Assembly (NCBI GenBank): GCA_015680685.1
Contig: MNCI01003787.1
Location: forward strand, 108,122 to 161,069
Source of the DNA: Gnetum montanum
Taxonomy: Eukaryota; Streptophyta; Gnetopsida; Gnetales; Gnetaceae
Reading direction: 5' to 3'
DNA length: 52,948 nt
The translations under genes were made by a program, and so were the position numbers. This document shows, piece after piece, positions 11,352 through 22,014 of this stretch. Each line of letters opens with the position of its first letter. The first letter of the stretch is position 1. Under the pieces are notes generated by a model. That model saw only the letters and a list, made by a program, of their open reading frames with translations. It searched no databases and was not told the origin of the DNA.

Positions 11352-14130
11352 ATGGCCCTGAAACATGGACAACAGGAAGGTCCTGCTCAAGGTGTGATCA
11401 AGCGACCTAGGAGAGGTGAAGGACAAGTTCCTGCTAAACAACATGTAGAGAAGGAAGAAAAATCATTTAGTATCCATCAAGAAGACCCTGCCACTACACA
11501 ATCAAGGTAGGCAGAAGGAGGAGCTGCTGCAGTGTCTAAATAGGGACAACATCTCACATTGCCCCAGGAATGTGTTCAGGCCATCCATGAAAGGTCCACA
11601 TTAATTACAGTGATTGTGGAATTAAACTTTGGACCTTTCACAGAATTTTCTCCAAAAGCCATTAGGGATCACCTCAAAGGATCCCCATTGTGGCCTATCC
11701 TCTCTGAAAGCGGTGCTTGGTACTTAGGGGAAATGTACCAATTTTGGCACAACAAAGAACAAGGCACCATGGTTAACATTTGTGGTGTGACTGTTGATTT
11801 CTCTGTTCAAGCCATTTCGGAAGTATTAAACCTTCCAAATACAGGGCCAAAGGTTGCTTGGTTGTATACCCACTCAGACCCTGATGCACGATGAGTTTGG
11901 TTAGACAGGGCGTAAGGCAAGGAAGATAAGGCCTATGGGGAGTTGACGACGGAAGAGAAGATTTATTTGAAAATAGGGACTTATCACATCTTCTCCACAA
12001 GAGGTTTAAAAAGAATTTCAACATATGAGGCAAGAGGATGTGTAGTGTTGATGGGAAAGGTTAATGCTAACCTAACTCATCTATATTCTATGGAGATCCT
12101 AAGGTGGTTTGAAGAATAGAAGACAGGGAAGTTTGTGTGTCCCTTCCCTTGTCTTATCAAGAAGCTATGCAGACGTTCTGGTATCAGAGGATACACCAAT
12201 GATGTCCTCCAAAAAGCCAAAAATACTTTGTATGCCTAATTGCTAAAGCCACCAGCTGTAAGGAAAGTCACTGGTGAGATGCTAGGGTTGGAACAAGAAA
12301 AAGAATAGATGGTAGGACCAACTACAACTCAACTTGCAGGACCTAGCCAACTTCCAAGCATGGGACCCAGTCAACAACAAGAAGCAGGGCCTAGCATGGG
12401 CTAGCAGGATCAACCACCACCACCGTCGCAAGATTATAGACCATCGATGAACCATCTTAGGGTCATCGTTGAGACGGTCAGTTGGGGAAGTCATGATGAT
12501 GAAAATCTCTTCCGCGTCATTGACAATGCTGCAAAGCCTACAATTTCTATGGATCACACACGGGGTGAAGTGTCCATTCAGACAGGAGGAGGGGAGAGTG
12601 TTTGGTCACAACATATTTTAGGGAACGCAGCGTCCTTTTAGATGTAGTTGGAAATTGGTGAAGGGGCCATGGTGGTGGTCATGCAGCACCAGGATGCAGC
12701 GGGAGCTACAGAAGTGATCACAAAACACATTAAAGAATCATTCAATGTGCCTATTATGCCACTGGTAGATCTTACAGGAGCATGGGATGCCCAAACTCTG
12801 GCTAGTACCTTAATGACTCCTGTGGAACATGAGGATGTACTCAACTAATTACTGCAAACAGGATAGGTAATGACGTCCTTTTTTAACATCCCACAGGATG
12901 TTACAGTAATACAATCAGACCTCATTTCCACCAAGGGAAAGCTAGTCATGATAGAGATGAGGGTCGAGCATGCTGAAGAAAAAGTGAAAAGATTGCTAGA
13001 AAGGGTCGTGACCCTGCAAGCAGCGTAGCGGGATCCTTCTCAATTCATTCCTGCAGACCAGTTGGACACTTTCAAAATCAAGAAACTTAATAAATTGTTG
13101 ACAGAGAATAAAAGGGTGGCAGAAGAAAAAGAGAAGGCTGACTGGGATGCCTCTATGACACAAGTGCAAACTTACGTGCATGCCAAGGCACTCAAGGCCT
13201 TACAAGATGAGAATAAACAACTTGTTACTGACAACCTTCGGTTGACCTCTATGGAGAAGCAAAAGAATGTTCTCAAGGAACATTTTCAGTAGTTTTGAGA
13301 ACAACTAATTAGGGTCAACTAGGATATGAACCATTTAGCTAGGAAAAATCAAACCCTCTCAATGAAGGAGGTATACGCCATCTGTTAGAAGATAACCATT
13401 GAAATAAGCACATGGTAGAATGAGGCTAAACAACATGAGAAACTAAAGGAGCATTTCTGGGACTAGGTGGGGATGTATAAACAAATCATTGAAAAGAAGA
13501 TCAATATGGCCAAGGCCCACATCAATGCTCTTAGTGCTAAACACACTGACTAGCGGGCCATATTGGACACATACGCATTTGCCCACCAGGCGAAAGTTAA
13601 GAGCTAGGATTTGCAGATCCAGGACTTTACAGAGTACATGGAATTGGCAAACCTGCAGTATGCCAACCTTACCATGTTAATAGTAGGACACCCAAGAATA
13701 GAGCTCGAGCAACAGGTAGCCACCATCTATGCCAAATATGAAACAGAATTTGTAGAACACAAGAAAACATTGCAAAAATTGGAGGTTGCAAATTCTAAAC
13801 TCGAGGTGGTTAAAGCAAGCTACTAGGGGGTAGAAAGGTGTCACAACAAACTTGGCTTGATGGCTCATAGATTTTCAAGAATATAGAGACAAAGCCAGAG
13901 CTTACGAGGAGGAACGACGGGTGTTTGGGGCTTGGTATGTCAAAGCAAATAAAATGTTTCTGCAACTACTGTGTCCATGGAAGGTGCCAACTCCATAAAA
14001 TATTGGAAAATTAGCATGGATGGCATAGGATCCTTGAACTGAAGAGGAGAAACTCCAATCCATACTTCAACGCCATCAAATCCCAAGACCTAGAGCACAA
14101 GATAAGTGAAAGGCACCCATGGAGGAGCCA
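11352..14130 (+). pseudogene. Element A additional ORF (aORF), transposon-domain plus coiled coil, decayed
   Basis: An ATG at 11352 opens a frame that can be followed for about 2.5 kb (segments at 11559-11894, 12447-12641, 12648-12848, 13062-13292 and 13611-13826). It is broken mainly by TAG and TGA stops, with a further shift near 13870. The 11559-11894 part has the pattern F-S-P-K-A-I-R-D-H-L, W-Y-L-G-E-M-Y and A-I-S-E-V-L-N-L-P-N-T-G, which resembles the domain called putative plant transposon protein in plant gypsy elements. The 12950-13830 part is charged, with Leu/Lys/Glu heptads typical of coiled coil. In Athila-type elements an extra ORF follows pol, where its role is unknown. Here it follows gag with no pol between. 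The domain name is my inference from the pattern. Confidence 0.6.
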
Positions 14131-14329
14131 CCGCCACCAGGAACTACATGAGTTCCACCCAATTTTGTAGTTATAGGATTTTTTTTTGCACTCTTCGTGT
14201 TGTGTCTCAATTTTGTTCTAATTCCACATTGTGGCATGAATCCATTCTAGTCAGTCAATAATCCCATACCTATCCACTATGTAATCAATGGAGCTTGTTC
14301 TCAGTTTAACTCGAGGACGAGTTTTCATT

Positions 14330-14343
14330 CAGTTGTGGGGGTA
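14330..14343 (+). promoter_or_regulatory. Polypurine tract of element A
   Basis: A G-rich tract (GTTGTGGGGGTA) directly before the 3' LTR start at 14344, where plus-strand DNA synthesis is primed in this class. The same arrangement, GGGGATA on the minus strand, precedes the 3' LTR of B. The motif GGACGAGTTTT lies 25-35 bp upstream in both elements. Confidence 0.75.
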
Positions 14344-14375
14344 TGATGAGTCATGAATTCTTGGTTACGATATCA
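14344..14375 (+). repeat. 3' LTR of element A, first 32 bp (interrupted)
   Basis: Starts TGATGAGTCATGAATT exactly like the 5' LTR of A and stops after GATATCA, where element B begins. The last five bases, TATCA, are the left copy of the target duplication of B. The remainder of this LTR is at 21312-21841. Confidence 0.92.
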
Positions 14376-15128
14376 TGATGAGTGGAGAGGTACCCCTACA
14401 CTCAACCATATGAATACGAGCGTTACACATGCAATCTGGTCGAACTCTACAAGCTAAGTGCCTATATGCCTTATGGAACACTTAAGGTTAATCATTCATT
14501 GTCTTTCCAGACTTACTTGTATTTTTCATGGTTGTATGGTTAAGTAAGTCTAAGGTATGTGATTTTTATATCTTTTATGTTTTATCTCCTATGCTAATGA
14601 GGTAAAGGGTGAAGAAACTAAGTAACTAACTTTAACTAACTAAGTTCTAATGCCTATCATCAGTATCCGTTCCAACTTGTCATTCACACCCTAAGCCAAT
14701 GCAATCTTTTGGGATTACCAAACGCTATTCGTTGCTAAGATTACCAAGCGTAACGCACATGCTTGAAGCAGTCGTACTGAATGCACTTAACTAGGAGTGT
14801 TGAGGGTTGAGAGAGATTAATTAACTAATAAAGAATTTAAACAATTAAAAATAATTAAAGTCCTAATTAGCTTAGTCCATGCACTGCAAGGTTTATCCAA
14901 AAAGTTCATCTTTATTTCTATACACAAACTTGTGCTTAAGTACAATATTTTCTCGAATAAAGATCCATTCACTTTGGAGCTCCTACTGTAGGCACATGGA
15001 AATTATTCTATCTCTAGAGGGGTAAAACTGCTAGAGTTTCACTAAGGGTATAGATCTAGATAAGAAACAAGGGAGAGTTGCTTCTTATTTATAGAAATGA
15101 TGACGGACTACGATACCGTGTCCCATCA
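14376..15128 (-). repeat. 3' LTR of element B
   Basis: 753 bp; in minus orientation it begins TGATGGGACACGG and ends CCACTCATCA. It lacks about 59 bp of the U3 GATATC array present in the 5' LTR, a deletion between similar short palindromes. TATA box (TATAAATAA on the minus strand) near 15090. Confidence 0.9.
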
Positions 15129-15260
15129 TATCCCCATGACTGAATAAAAACTCGTCCTTGAGTTCGTTACAAAATATTGGGAAGGTATGGGATTATTAAC
15201 TTGAATGAAACTAATGGTGAATGGGATGACATGTGAATGGATCATCATTATATAACAAGA
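15129..15260 (-). other. 3' untranslated end and polypurine tract of element B
   Basis: In minus orientation this matches 14230-14343 of element A, including an AATAATCCCATACC block, GGACGAGTTTT and the purine tract GGGGATA that abuts the 3' LTR. This confirms that A and B share their 3' ends although their interiors differ. Confidence 0.75.
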
Positions 15261-17100
15261 AAAAACTAGTGTTCACGACAACAAGAGTGAACACTTTATA
15301 CATTTGTTATTAGGCCTTATTTGGCAGCTAAGAAAGAGAGAGAGAGAAAGAAGTTTTGCTGCTGCTAACACCAAGATTACACCTTTTGTTGTCCATCCAT
15401 AAGTGCGCCATCCATCTTGTTCCTTTCATAGTTGATTTAGCACCGATCCATTTTAAGTGTTCCCTCCAAATCCAATCCGTTGTTGTCTGATTACCATCTA
15501 CACACACAACATAGTCTTTATATTAGCAAGGGTAAATGAATCATAATGCAGTGGATACCTTGCTTCAGTGAAAGGTCCATTGGCTGAGTTGTGGTATGGT
15601 TTATACAATTCTGAAGATATATTCATGGTGACTACCAAAGATGTAAGGGTTAGGAGAAAATTGAAAAATTGGATCTGGACCCCCATGACTAAGAGTGAAC
15701 CTTCGGTAGTGATAGAATGGAGAACAAAAAAGAACAAGAAAGATGGAGAAAAAGAGACAACTATAACGTTGATGAAATGGATGTCAAGATGGAAATAAAC
15801 AAAATAGAGTGGATTGAAAAAATGTTAAGGGAATGCCAGTGGGTCCTCCCCAAAGTAGGCTCATGCCCTTAATGCCCTGACAATCCCACATTCAAAGAGT
15901 TCGTAGGCTCTAGGAATGTCATTTGGAACAAGAGTTAAAGTCTTAACCACAAGAATTTACCAACAAGAAAAAAATGTGTCAACCAAAATATACACTAATG
16001 ATACAACCAACAATGAGGTGAACAATGGAGAGAAGGATGGAGAGAAGAGAATGGAATGGAATCCCAAGAACAAGGTGGTATATAGCCCCATGTGTATTTC
16101 AATGATTAATGTGACTTAGTAGATCCCATTCCAAGTTTGGCCTCAAACAAACCACTTCCAGTGACTTTTCATTAATGCATTTGGCCAATCCATCCACTTG
16201 AAGTAACAAGAATGCATCCCTCAAAGAGCCACCACCATTTCGACGAAACAAAGGAAGAGAGAATAGGAAGTGAGAAGGGCCTTAGTTAGAGGAAACATGT
16301 TTTTAGCTCCATAACTAGTGCTTGTAGCCCAAATGATTATTTTGTCTAAGGGATGTGCTTTGAATTCTCATTGTTTTTTTTTTGTTTTATGTGTTTATAC
16401 GTGAGAACCACACCATGCAAAGACTTTGTTATTTTTATTAACTCAGCTTCCCGATAATGGAGCAATGTCAAAATTGGAAGGAAAACTCAAGAAGAAAACA
16501 TCCAAGCACCCCAAGAGAATGGCCAACACAAATGCATCAAGTTTCCTTGAAGTCACACCCTTTTCAATGCTTGAGTTCTTCCTTAGTTTGAGAAATGACC
16601 AGTCACTGATTCGTTGATAGTTCTTGTTATTTTGAAGAAAGGGACTGTACATTTCCAAGACGAGAGAGACCATAGAAATTTATGGATGTATGGGTGAAGT
16701 GAACTCATTTTCTACTATATCAAAAGAACCATACCTTAGTATCAACATCATAATCTTAAAGGTAAAAGCCAAACATTTGCAATCAATAGAAACAGTTCAT
16801 ACCATCATTAATAGCACTTATTAAATGACAAACTTTAATAAAATGGATATAACACACACACACACACACACACACAAAGAAATGAAAAATTATGAACAAT
16901 GTTTTAAAAAAAACAAAAAAAAAGTTAAAGGAATTTATAAAAAAAAATGTGCAAAACAAAAATGTGTTAAAAAAAACTTAAAAAGAACTGAGGACCTCGA
17001 ATGATCAGCATAGGTGGCCGTCTCCCCCATGACTAAATGGAAAGGGAGAGATCTGAAATAATGAGCACCTATTTGAAATTTTTAGAAGTGTCCAACTTCT
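15261..17100. other. Unrecognised 1.8-kb segment inside element B
   Basis: Unlike A, and unlike the protease or polymerase expected after gag. It contains a perfect 9-bp inverted repeat with a 10-base loop (15268-15276 and 15287-15295), a 76-codon plus-strand frame at 15568-15798 and a 67-codon frame at 15916-16119 without known motifs, a CA microsatellite at 16856-16877 and A-rich runs at 16900-16985. It may be a later insertion, captured host DNA or decayed pol; I cannot decide. Terminal inverted repeats of a DNA transposon were looked for and not found. Confidence 0.4.
16856..16877. repeat. CA microsatellite
   Basis: Eleven CA/AC dinucleotides in a row, followed by A-rich sequence. Confidence 0.95.
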
Positions 17101-17244
17101 CCCAATTGATGTTTTCAGGTTAAGGAGTGGAAGTCAATGACGCTCATACTTCAATGTATCTATGCCTTCGTTGTGGACGTGAGTTGTTCCCCCAGTTCGT
17201 TCCATGCATGTTGGTGGGTTTCTTTCTTGATCAGCTATCAACCA

Positions 17245-17766
17245 CTAGGTGTTCTCTTGTTGTGTTGTTGCTACATATAGGCACCTTTGTATGTTATCCT
17301 CTAGTGCGCATTGATTACATGCAGGAAATGCTGAGCATTCCTCCATGTCATCACCATCTGAGTCACTGTATGTGATGCATGGAACTTTCTTCTTCTCGAT
17401 CTTTCCATAAATGTTTTCCTTAGATATTTCCAAGGAAAGATCGTGGATCCCTAGGCACGCATTGATGGTGCTGAGCCATGCCCTCCCCATTTTAATTGGG
17501 ATGTCCCCTTTGCTACTATTGACTTCTATCACCAGGAAATCAGCTGGGTATGACCAACCACACATAGTGGTAATGATGTCCCCCACCAATCCCAAGGGAA
17601 CAATGATGGACTAGTCAGCCAGCTCTAGTTGAATGTTTCTCTTCTTGAGTGGAGGTAGGTTCCAAGCTTTATACATTTCTCATGATATTAGGTTGACTCT
17701 GGAACCTGAGTCAAGAAGAGCCTTATGAGGTTCATTCTCAGTGACTTGGAGATAAATTAGGGGGCT
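17245..17766 (-). pseudogene. Element B retropepsin-like protease, degenerate
   Basis: Directly downstream of gag on the minus strand. The active-site block reads LLDSGSRVNLIS, with the DSG triad encoded near 17712-17704. About 70 codons later comes D-I-P-I-K-M-G-R-A-W-L, the form of the ILGRPWL motif seen after the flap in plant gypsy proteases, inside an intact 116-codon frame (17595-17245). The family protein cleaves the Gag-Pol precursor. TGA/TAG stops at the start of the domain and between the motifs (near 17612) break it. Sequence similarity stops near 17100 and no reverse transcriptase follows. Confidence 0.75.
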
Positions 17767-20353
17767 TCAAGGATCAGAGAATTTCTTGGGAAGGTGGCTC
17801 ACCTTGATCCAGTCAGTAACAATATGTGTTAACATAACCGTGTGCGTTGAGCTCTGCTGTTGGTTTGAAGGGAGCCCCGAAGCCTTATTTGTTGGAGGAG
17901 TGGTCATAGACTCAACCGCTTGTGGTTGTGAGAGCTTGTTTGGACTCCTGGTTCTGAAGAAAGGTCTTCTTTTTGTGTAGTTCTTAGAACCAGCAATGGG
18001 TTGAAGGTTTACAATTCTCATAGCATTACGTTGTTGCAGTTGAGTGGGGAGTTCCCCTTGCATCATTGGAGCAGGTGGTAGTGGAACTATCAGCGTAAGA
18101 GTGGCGAATGGATTCGGAGGATGGTATGCATGTGGTGCAACTTCCATAGGAGAAGGAGTCCTAAAATACTCCCAAACTTGGTAGTGACATTGTGGGGTTG
18201 CGTGACCCATAGAGTCACTTGGAGAAACTAGCTGCTGCACGTAGTAGCCATACGAGTCTAGTTGTTGGTAAGGGTATTGTTGTCTAGGTGGTGCAATCCC
18301 CCATGACTGTGGGTGTTGCCACTGCTGGTGTTGCCTAATAGGTTGTCGCAGAGTTCCACTTGGATAATATGTTAATAGTTGGTGGAACTGCCTTGGGTTA
18401 CCTTGGGGATAAGGTAACTGACCATCTGTTAAGTCTTGGGTTGAGTGCATACACCTTAGACTCTTACAGATGTGAGATTATTGGACAACATCCCTTATGA
18501 TGGCCATATTGGCAGATCTCACATCCATCGTCATTGTCTGTATCCGAATCCACAACCTCATCGACAATAGTCAATTTTCCCTTACCCTTGTCACATGCAT
18601 GGCCTGAATCTCTTCGCTTTTTCTTATCATGGTCACTACTTTATGCCTCCTTAGACTCCTCTATGATTTTTAGGACAGTTTCAATTTTACTATCTAAGGC
18701 GCTCCATATTTCATCTACCTTAGCTGACACTTCCGTTGTTAATTTCTGAAGTGGTAAGGTTTTTCTATTCACCAACTCTTTGAGTGGTGACTCATCCTCT
18801 TCCTCACAGAATCTCACTCCCCTCTTTCAAAGGGAAGGATCACAATTATACTCTTCCATGCTTTCTCTTTTCCGTAGCTCTCCTTCTTCTTTAGCTACTT
18901 GATCTAATAATTGATGAATTTCATGGGACCTAAGTTCAGATAATCTCCCTTGGGCATATGTCCCAAGGGTTCTCCTAGTTTCATGTCTTAGCCCATCTAC
19001 GAGGTGGTGGAGTTGATCCCATTGTGCATAACCATGGCCTAGGCAACAATGTAGCAGTGCATAATATCAGCCCATGGTAGCATCCAAGGATTTGTAATTA
19101 CCTTGCTTCCATCATTGGATTTTCTTATGCAAGTTAGACACTCTAGAATATGTTTGGTATTTATCATTAGACAATTATAGCATTGTACTCCACCTCCTAA
19201 TAGTTTCTGGCTCTAAGGACCGGTACCAACTCTTTGCTTCTTTTATGAGTGTCCTAGGAAGCAACTTTAACTTCTGCCACTCATTTTCAATATTTTGCAA
19301 GGTGCAGGCATTGTGGAATTCTTGTAAGTAATTTTGCAGATCCGCATTATATCCCCCCTCAAATCATGGAATATTATTCATGTCTAGTCTCTTGATACGA
19401 CTGTCTTTTTGATGCCTTGTAGGTATTCTAATTGCCTCCGTAATGTCTAACATACTCTGGGTTTCTAGTAGGGGTTCAACATGATCATCTCTCTCATGAA
19501 GTCTATGATTCCTACGTGGTTCCCTACTTTCCCTTCTATTCCTAGACTCTCTAGAATGCCCTCATCCTCGCTCTCGACTCTCTTGTTGAGGTCTCTCATT
19601 TTGCTTACCCTTATCCTCACCGTTGTGCTCTTTTTGACTGCATCCTGATGTGGAAGGAGAGGGTGAATCATGTGATGAAGGGGAAGAAGAAGGGGAACCA
19701 TCACCATAACAATGTTTCTTACCTTCTCTTTGGTGGCTATGGCCCCGATCGTGATGAAAATCCGAATGCCCATTCTTGTCATGTGTTTTTGTTCCCTCAG
19801 TGAACACTTGGTGTTCATGGGGATCAGAACTAGGGTTGTGAATCATGGAGTGTAGGCTCTGATACCCTACCTCCTCACCATCGTGAGGAGGGGGAACATC
19901 ATTTGATGGAGAACCTATTATAATTGGTTCACCATCTCCAATTTCTCTTAGAACGTGCGGGACCCCTTTTCCCTTCAACGATGTGTGGCGAGTCTCCTGT
20001 TGCAAGTCCCATTGATGTTGTGCTTCTATGGGATGGTAGTCCCTTGTGTCATAATCTTCTGCAATGTATTCAGCATATAGCTGTGTCATGTCTATCTGTG
20101 CAAGAGCATGAAGGAGCATGTTAGGGACTACCTGATCTGGGGGTAACACTATGTTACCTTGAAAGTCTCACCAACACCGTTGTTCATCCTGATGGAGGAT
20201 AAAGGTAAAATCAGGTATATACTCATCATGATGAGTATACATTACCTAATACTCTTGAGGAACTGGCTGATCTGGGTTACGTGTGTTAGACTACCGACGG
20301 TCTCTTGTGTGATCCTTAGGTGGTGAAGTGATTTTGTTTGAAGAAGAAGACAT
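17767..20353 (-). pseudogene. gag: Element B gag, degenerate
   Basis: ATG at 20353 (MSSSS-type start, shared with C). Intact stretches are 20149-19562 (195 codons, low-complexity with His/Ser/Pro/Asp) and 18450-17767 (227 codons, Pro/Gln/Tyr-rich C-terminal tail). The conserved Gag core between them (about 19320-18870) is broken by stops and at least one frameshift, but can be aligned with the core of C at 1498-1097. It follows the LTR and primer site by about 130 bp and runs straight into the protease, as in a Gag-Pol unit. No zinc knuckle was seen. Confidence 0.8.
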
Positions 20354-20480
20354 TGTGTCTTATTCAGTGTGCTGATTAACCGTTATATAATTTTTTGTTT
20401 AATTAATCCTAAGGGTTCGTTTAAGCTTCCCAACTATGTGGATGATTTCCTATGTTCTACTTAGCGCACAAACAACTTAG

Positions 20481-20498
20481 TCCCCAGCAACGATGCCA
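20481..20498 (-). promoter_or_regulatory. Primer-binding site of element B (tRNA-Asp-like)
   Basis: Minus strand TGGCATCGTTGCTGGGGA, one base inside the 5' LTR; the best-preserved of the three sites here and close to the complement of the tRNA-Asp 3' end. Confidence 0.82.
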
Positions 20499-20499
20499 A

Positions 20500-21311
20500 T
20501 GATGAGTGGCGAGGTACCCCTACACTCAACCATACGAATACGAGTGTTACACGCACGATCCTGTCGAACTCCGTAAACTAAGTCCCTACAAGCCTTATGG
20601 AACACTTAAGGTTAATTGTTCGTTGTCTTCCCAGACTTACTTGTATTTGTCACGGTTGTATGGTTAAGTAAGTTTGAGGTATGTGATTTTTATATCTTTT
20701 ATGTTTTATCTCCTATGCTAATAAGGTAAAGGGTGAAGAAACTAAGTAACTAACTTTAACTAACTAAGTTCTAATGCCTAACATCAGTATCCGTTCCCAC
20801 TTGCCATTCACACTCTGAGCCAATGCAACCTTCTAGGATTACCAAACGCTATTCATTGCTAGGATTACCAAGCGTAATGCATGTGCTCGAAGCGGTCGTA
20901 CTGAATGCACTTAACTAGGAGTGTTGAGGGTTGAGAGAGATTAATTAACTAATAAAGCATTTAAACAATTAACAATAATTAAATTCTTGATTAGCTTAGT
21001 CCATGCACTGCAAGGTTTATCCAAAAATTTCTTCTTTATTTCCATACACAAACTTGTGCTCAGGTACAATATTTGCTTGAATAAAGATTCGTTCACTTTG
21101 GAGCTCCTACTGCAGGCACATGGAAGTTATTCTATCTCTGGAGGGGTAAAAATGCTAGAGTTTCGCTAAGGGTCTAGATCTAGATGAGAAATAAGGGAGA
21201 GCCACTTTGTATTTATAGAAATGGTGGTGGACTACGATATCATGTACAATACATCATATATGTGATATCGCATACGCAATATCGCGGCCCATGCGATATC
21301 GTGTCCCATCA
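20500..21311 (-). repeat. 5' LTR of element B
   Basis: 812 bp, minus orientation, beginning TGATGGGACACGATATCG and ending CCACTCATCA. U3 (21225-21311) is nearly all GATATC-centred palindromes. TATA box TATAAATA on the minus strand at 21217-21210. Pairs with 14376-15128. Confidence 0.93.
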
Positions 21312-21841
21312 TATCGCATCCATGATATTGCATACGCGATATCGCAACCTAGACATGATATCAGATACACGATATCGTATTCTATCTCCTCATCTATAAA
21401 TAAGAGGTAGGTGGATTTGGTTAGGAAGAGTTTTTAGTATTAAGGTAGGGATTTTTTATCAGTTTTTTCCTCTCAACCCTTTCTCCCAATGCATGCCCGC
21501 AATGTGATAATTGTAATTGTACGACATCCTTATTCGAGTGTGATGTACTTGGACATGNNNNNNNNNNNNNNNNNNNNNNNNNNNNNNNNNNNNNNNNNNN
21601 NNNNNNNNNNNNNNNNNNNNNNNNNNNNNNNNNNNNNNNNNNNNNNNNNNNNCATACACCTCACTCTAGAATAAACCATATGTGACAAAGCTAATACTAG
21701 TCTAGGTGGAAAGACAGTGAACTACAATCTATGAGTAACTGTCTAGATACCACAGTTAGTCCGTCTATGGAGGTCGACTGGATCGTACGTGAAGCACTCG
21801 TATTCATATGGTTGAGTGTAGGGGTACCTCACCACTCATCA
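21312..21841 (+). repeat. 3' LTR of element A, remainder (contains gap)
   Basis: Resumes at TATCGCATCC exactly where the 5' LTR of A has it after its first 27 bases. TATA box TATAAATAA at 21395-21403. Ends CACTCATCA at 21841, followed by target duplication CTCAT. An N run interrupts it. Confidence 0.92.
21558..21652. other. Assembly gap of 95 N
   Basis: Run of unknown bases in the R/U5 part of the 3' LTR of A. The bordering words match 6760 and 7138 in the 5' LTR, which are 377 bp apart, so the run is probably not true to size. Confidence 0.98.
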
Positions 21842-21846
21842 CTCAT

Positions 21847-22010
21847 GCACTCTTTTTCGCTTGTTATTTGGTTTTGTTTGGAACAAACATTGCCTTAGAT
21901 TGTTGGAATTTCTAATGATTTGCAGGTCTCCTTTTGACTTAGAGATTTATTTATTTAGATAGTTTGATGACCACAAAATGCTTAGCTCATTTTATGTATG
22001 ATTGCTTCAA
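21847..22010 (+). repeat. Element E2: old LTR fragment, right part
   Basis: Continues the E2 LTR after element A. The stretch around 21925-22000 (GTTTGATGACCACAAAATG followed by CTTAGCTCATTTTATG) lines up with 51457-51510 in E1. It ends where LINE sequence begins. Confidence 0.55.
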
Positions 22011-22014
22011 ATAT

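Larger units (their letters stand above)
14376..21311 (-). mobile_element. Element B: Athila-like LTR retrotransposon nested in A
   Basis: A complete 6.9-kb minus-strand element with 5' LTR 21311-20500, primer site 20498-20481, gag about 20353-17770, protease start about 17760-17245, an unrecognised 1.8-kb segment, polypurine tract near 15140 and 3' LTR 15128-14376. It is flanked by TATCA (14371-14375) and TATCG (21312-21316), a 5-bp target duplication with one later change. Removing it and one TATC(A/G) rebuilds the start of the 3' LTR of A. No reverse transcriptase, RNase H or integrase was found. The two LTRs differ at about one base in twelve by eye, mostly transitions. Confidence 0.93.
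6504..21841 (+). mobile_element. Element A: Athila-like LTR retrotransposon containing nested element B
   Basis: Complete plus-strand element with perfect 5-bp target duplications, CTCAT at 6499-6503 and 21842-21846. The layout is 5' LTR (6504-7326), primer site (7328), gag (7468 to about 9157), a long region without recognisable genes, an extra reading frame (11352 to about 14130), polypurine tract, then the 3' LTR. The 3' LTR begins at 14344, is interrupted at 14375 by element B and resumes at 21312. Without B the element is about 8.4 kb. No protease, reverse transcriptase or integrase is visible, so it is non-autonomous. LTR comparison by eye shows roughly one difference per eight or nine bases, more than between the LTRs of B, which agrees with A being older. 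Confidence 0.92.

Noticed and set aside
14344-15128. A chimeric LTR produced by inversion or template switching in the palindromes
   Set aside because: The plus-oriented 32-bp piece continues at 21312 with a matching 5-bp duplication, so a nested insertion explains it fully.
15300-16150. MITE or hAT-like transposon with GGCCTTATTTGG ends
   Set aside because: The candidate other end near 16130-16150 (GGCCTCAAACAAACC) matches poorly as an inverted repeat and no target duplication was found.
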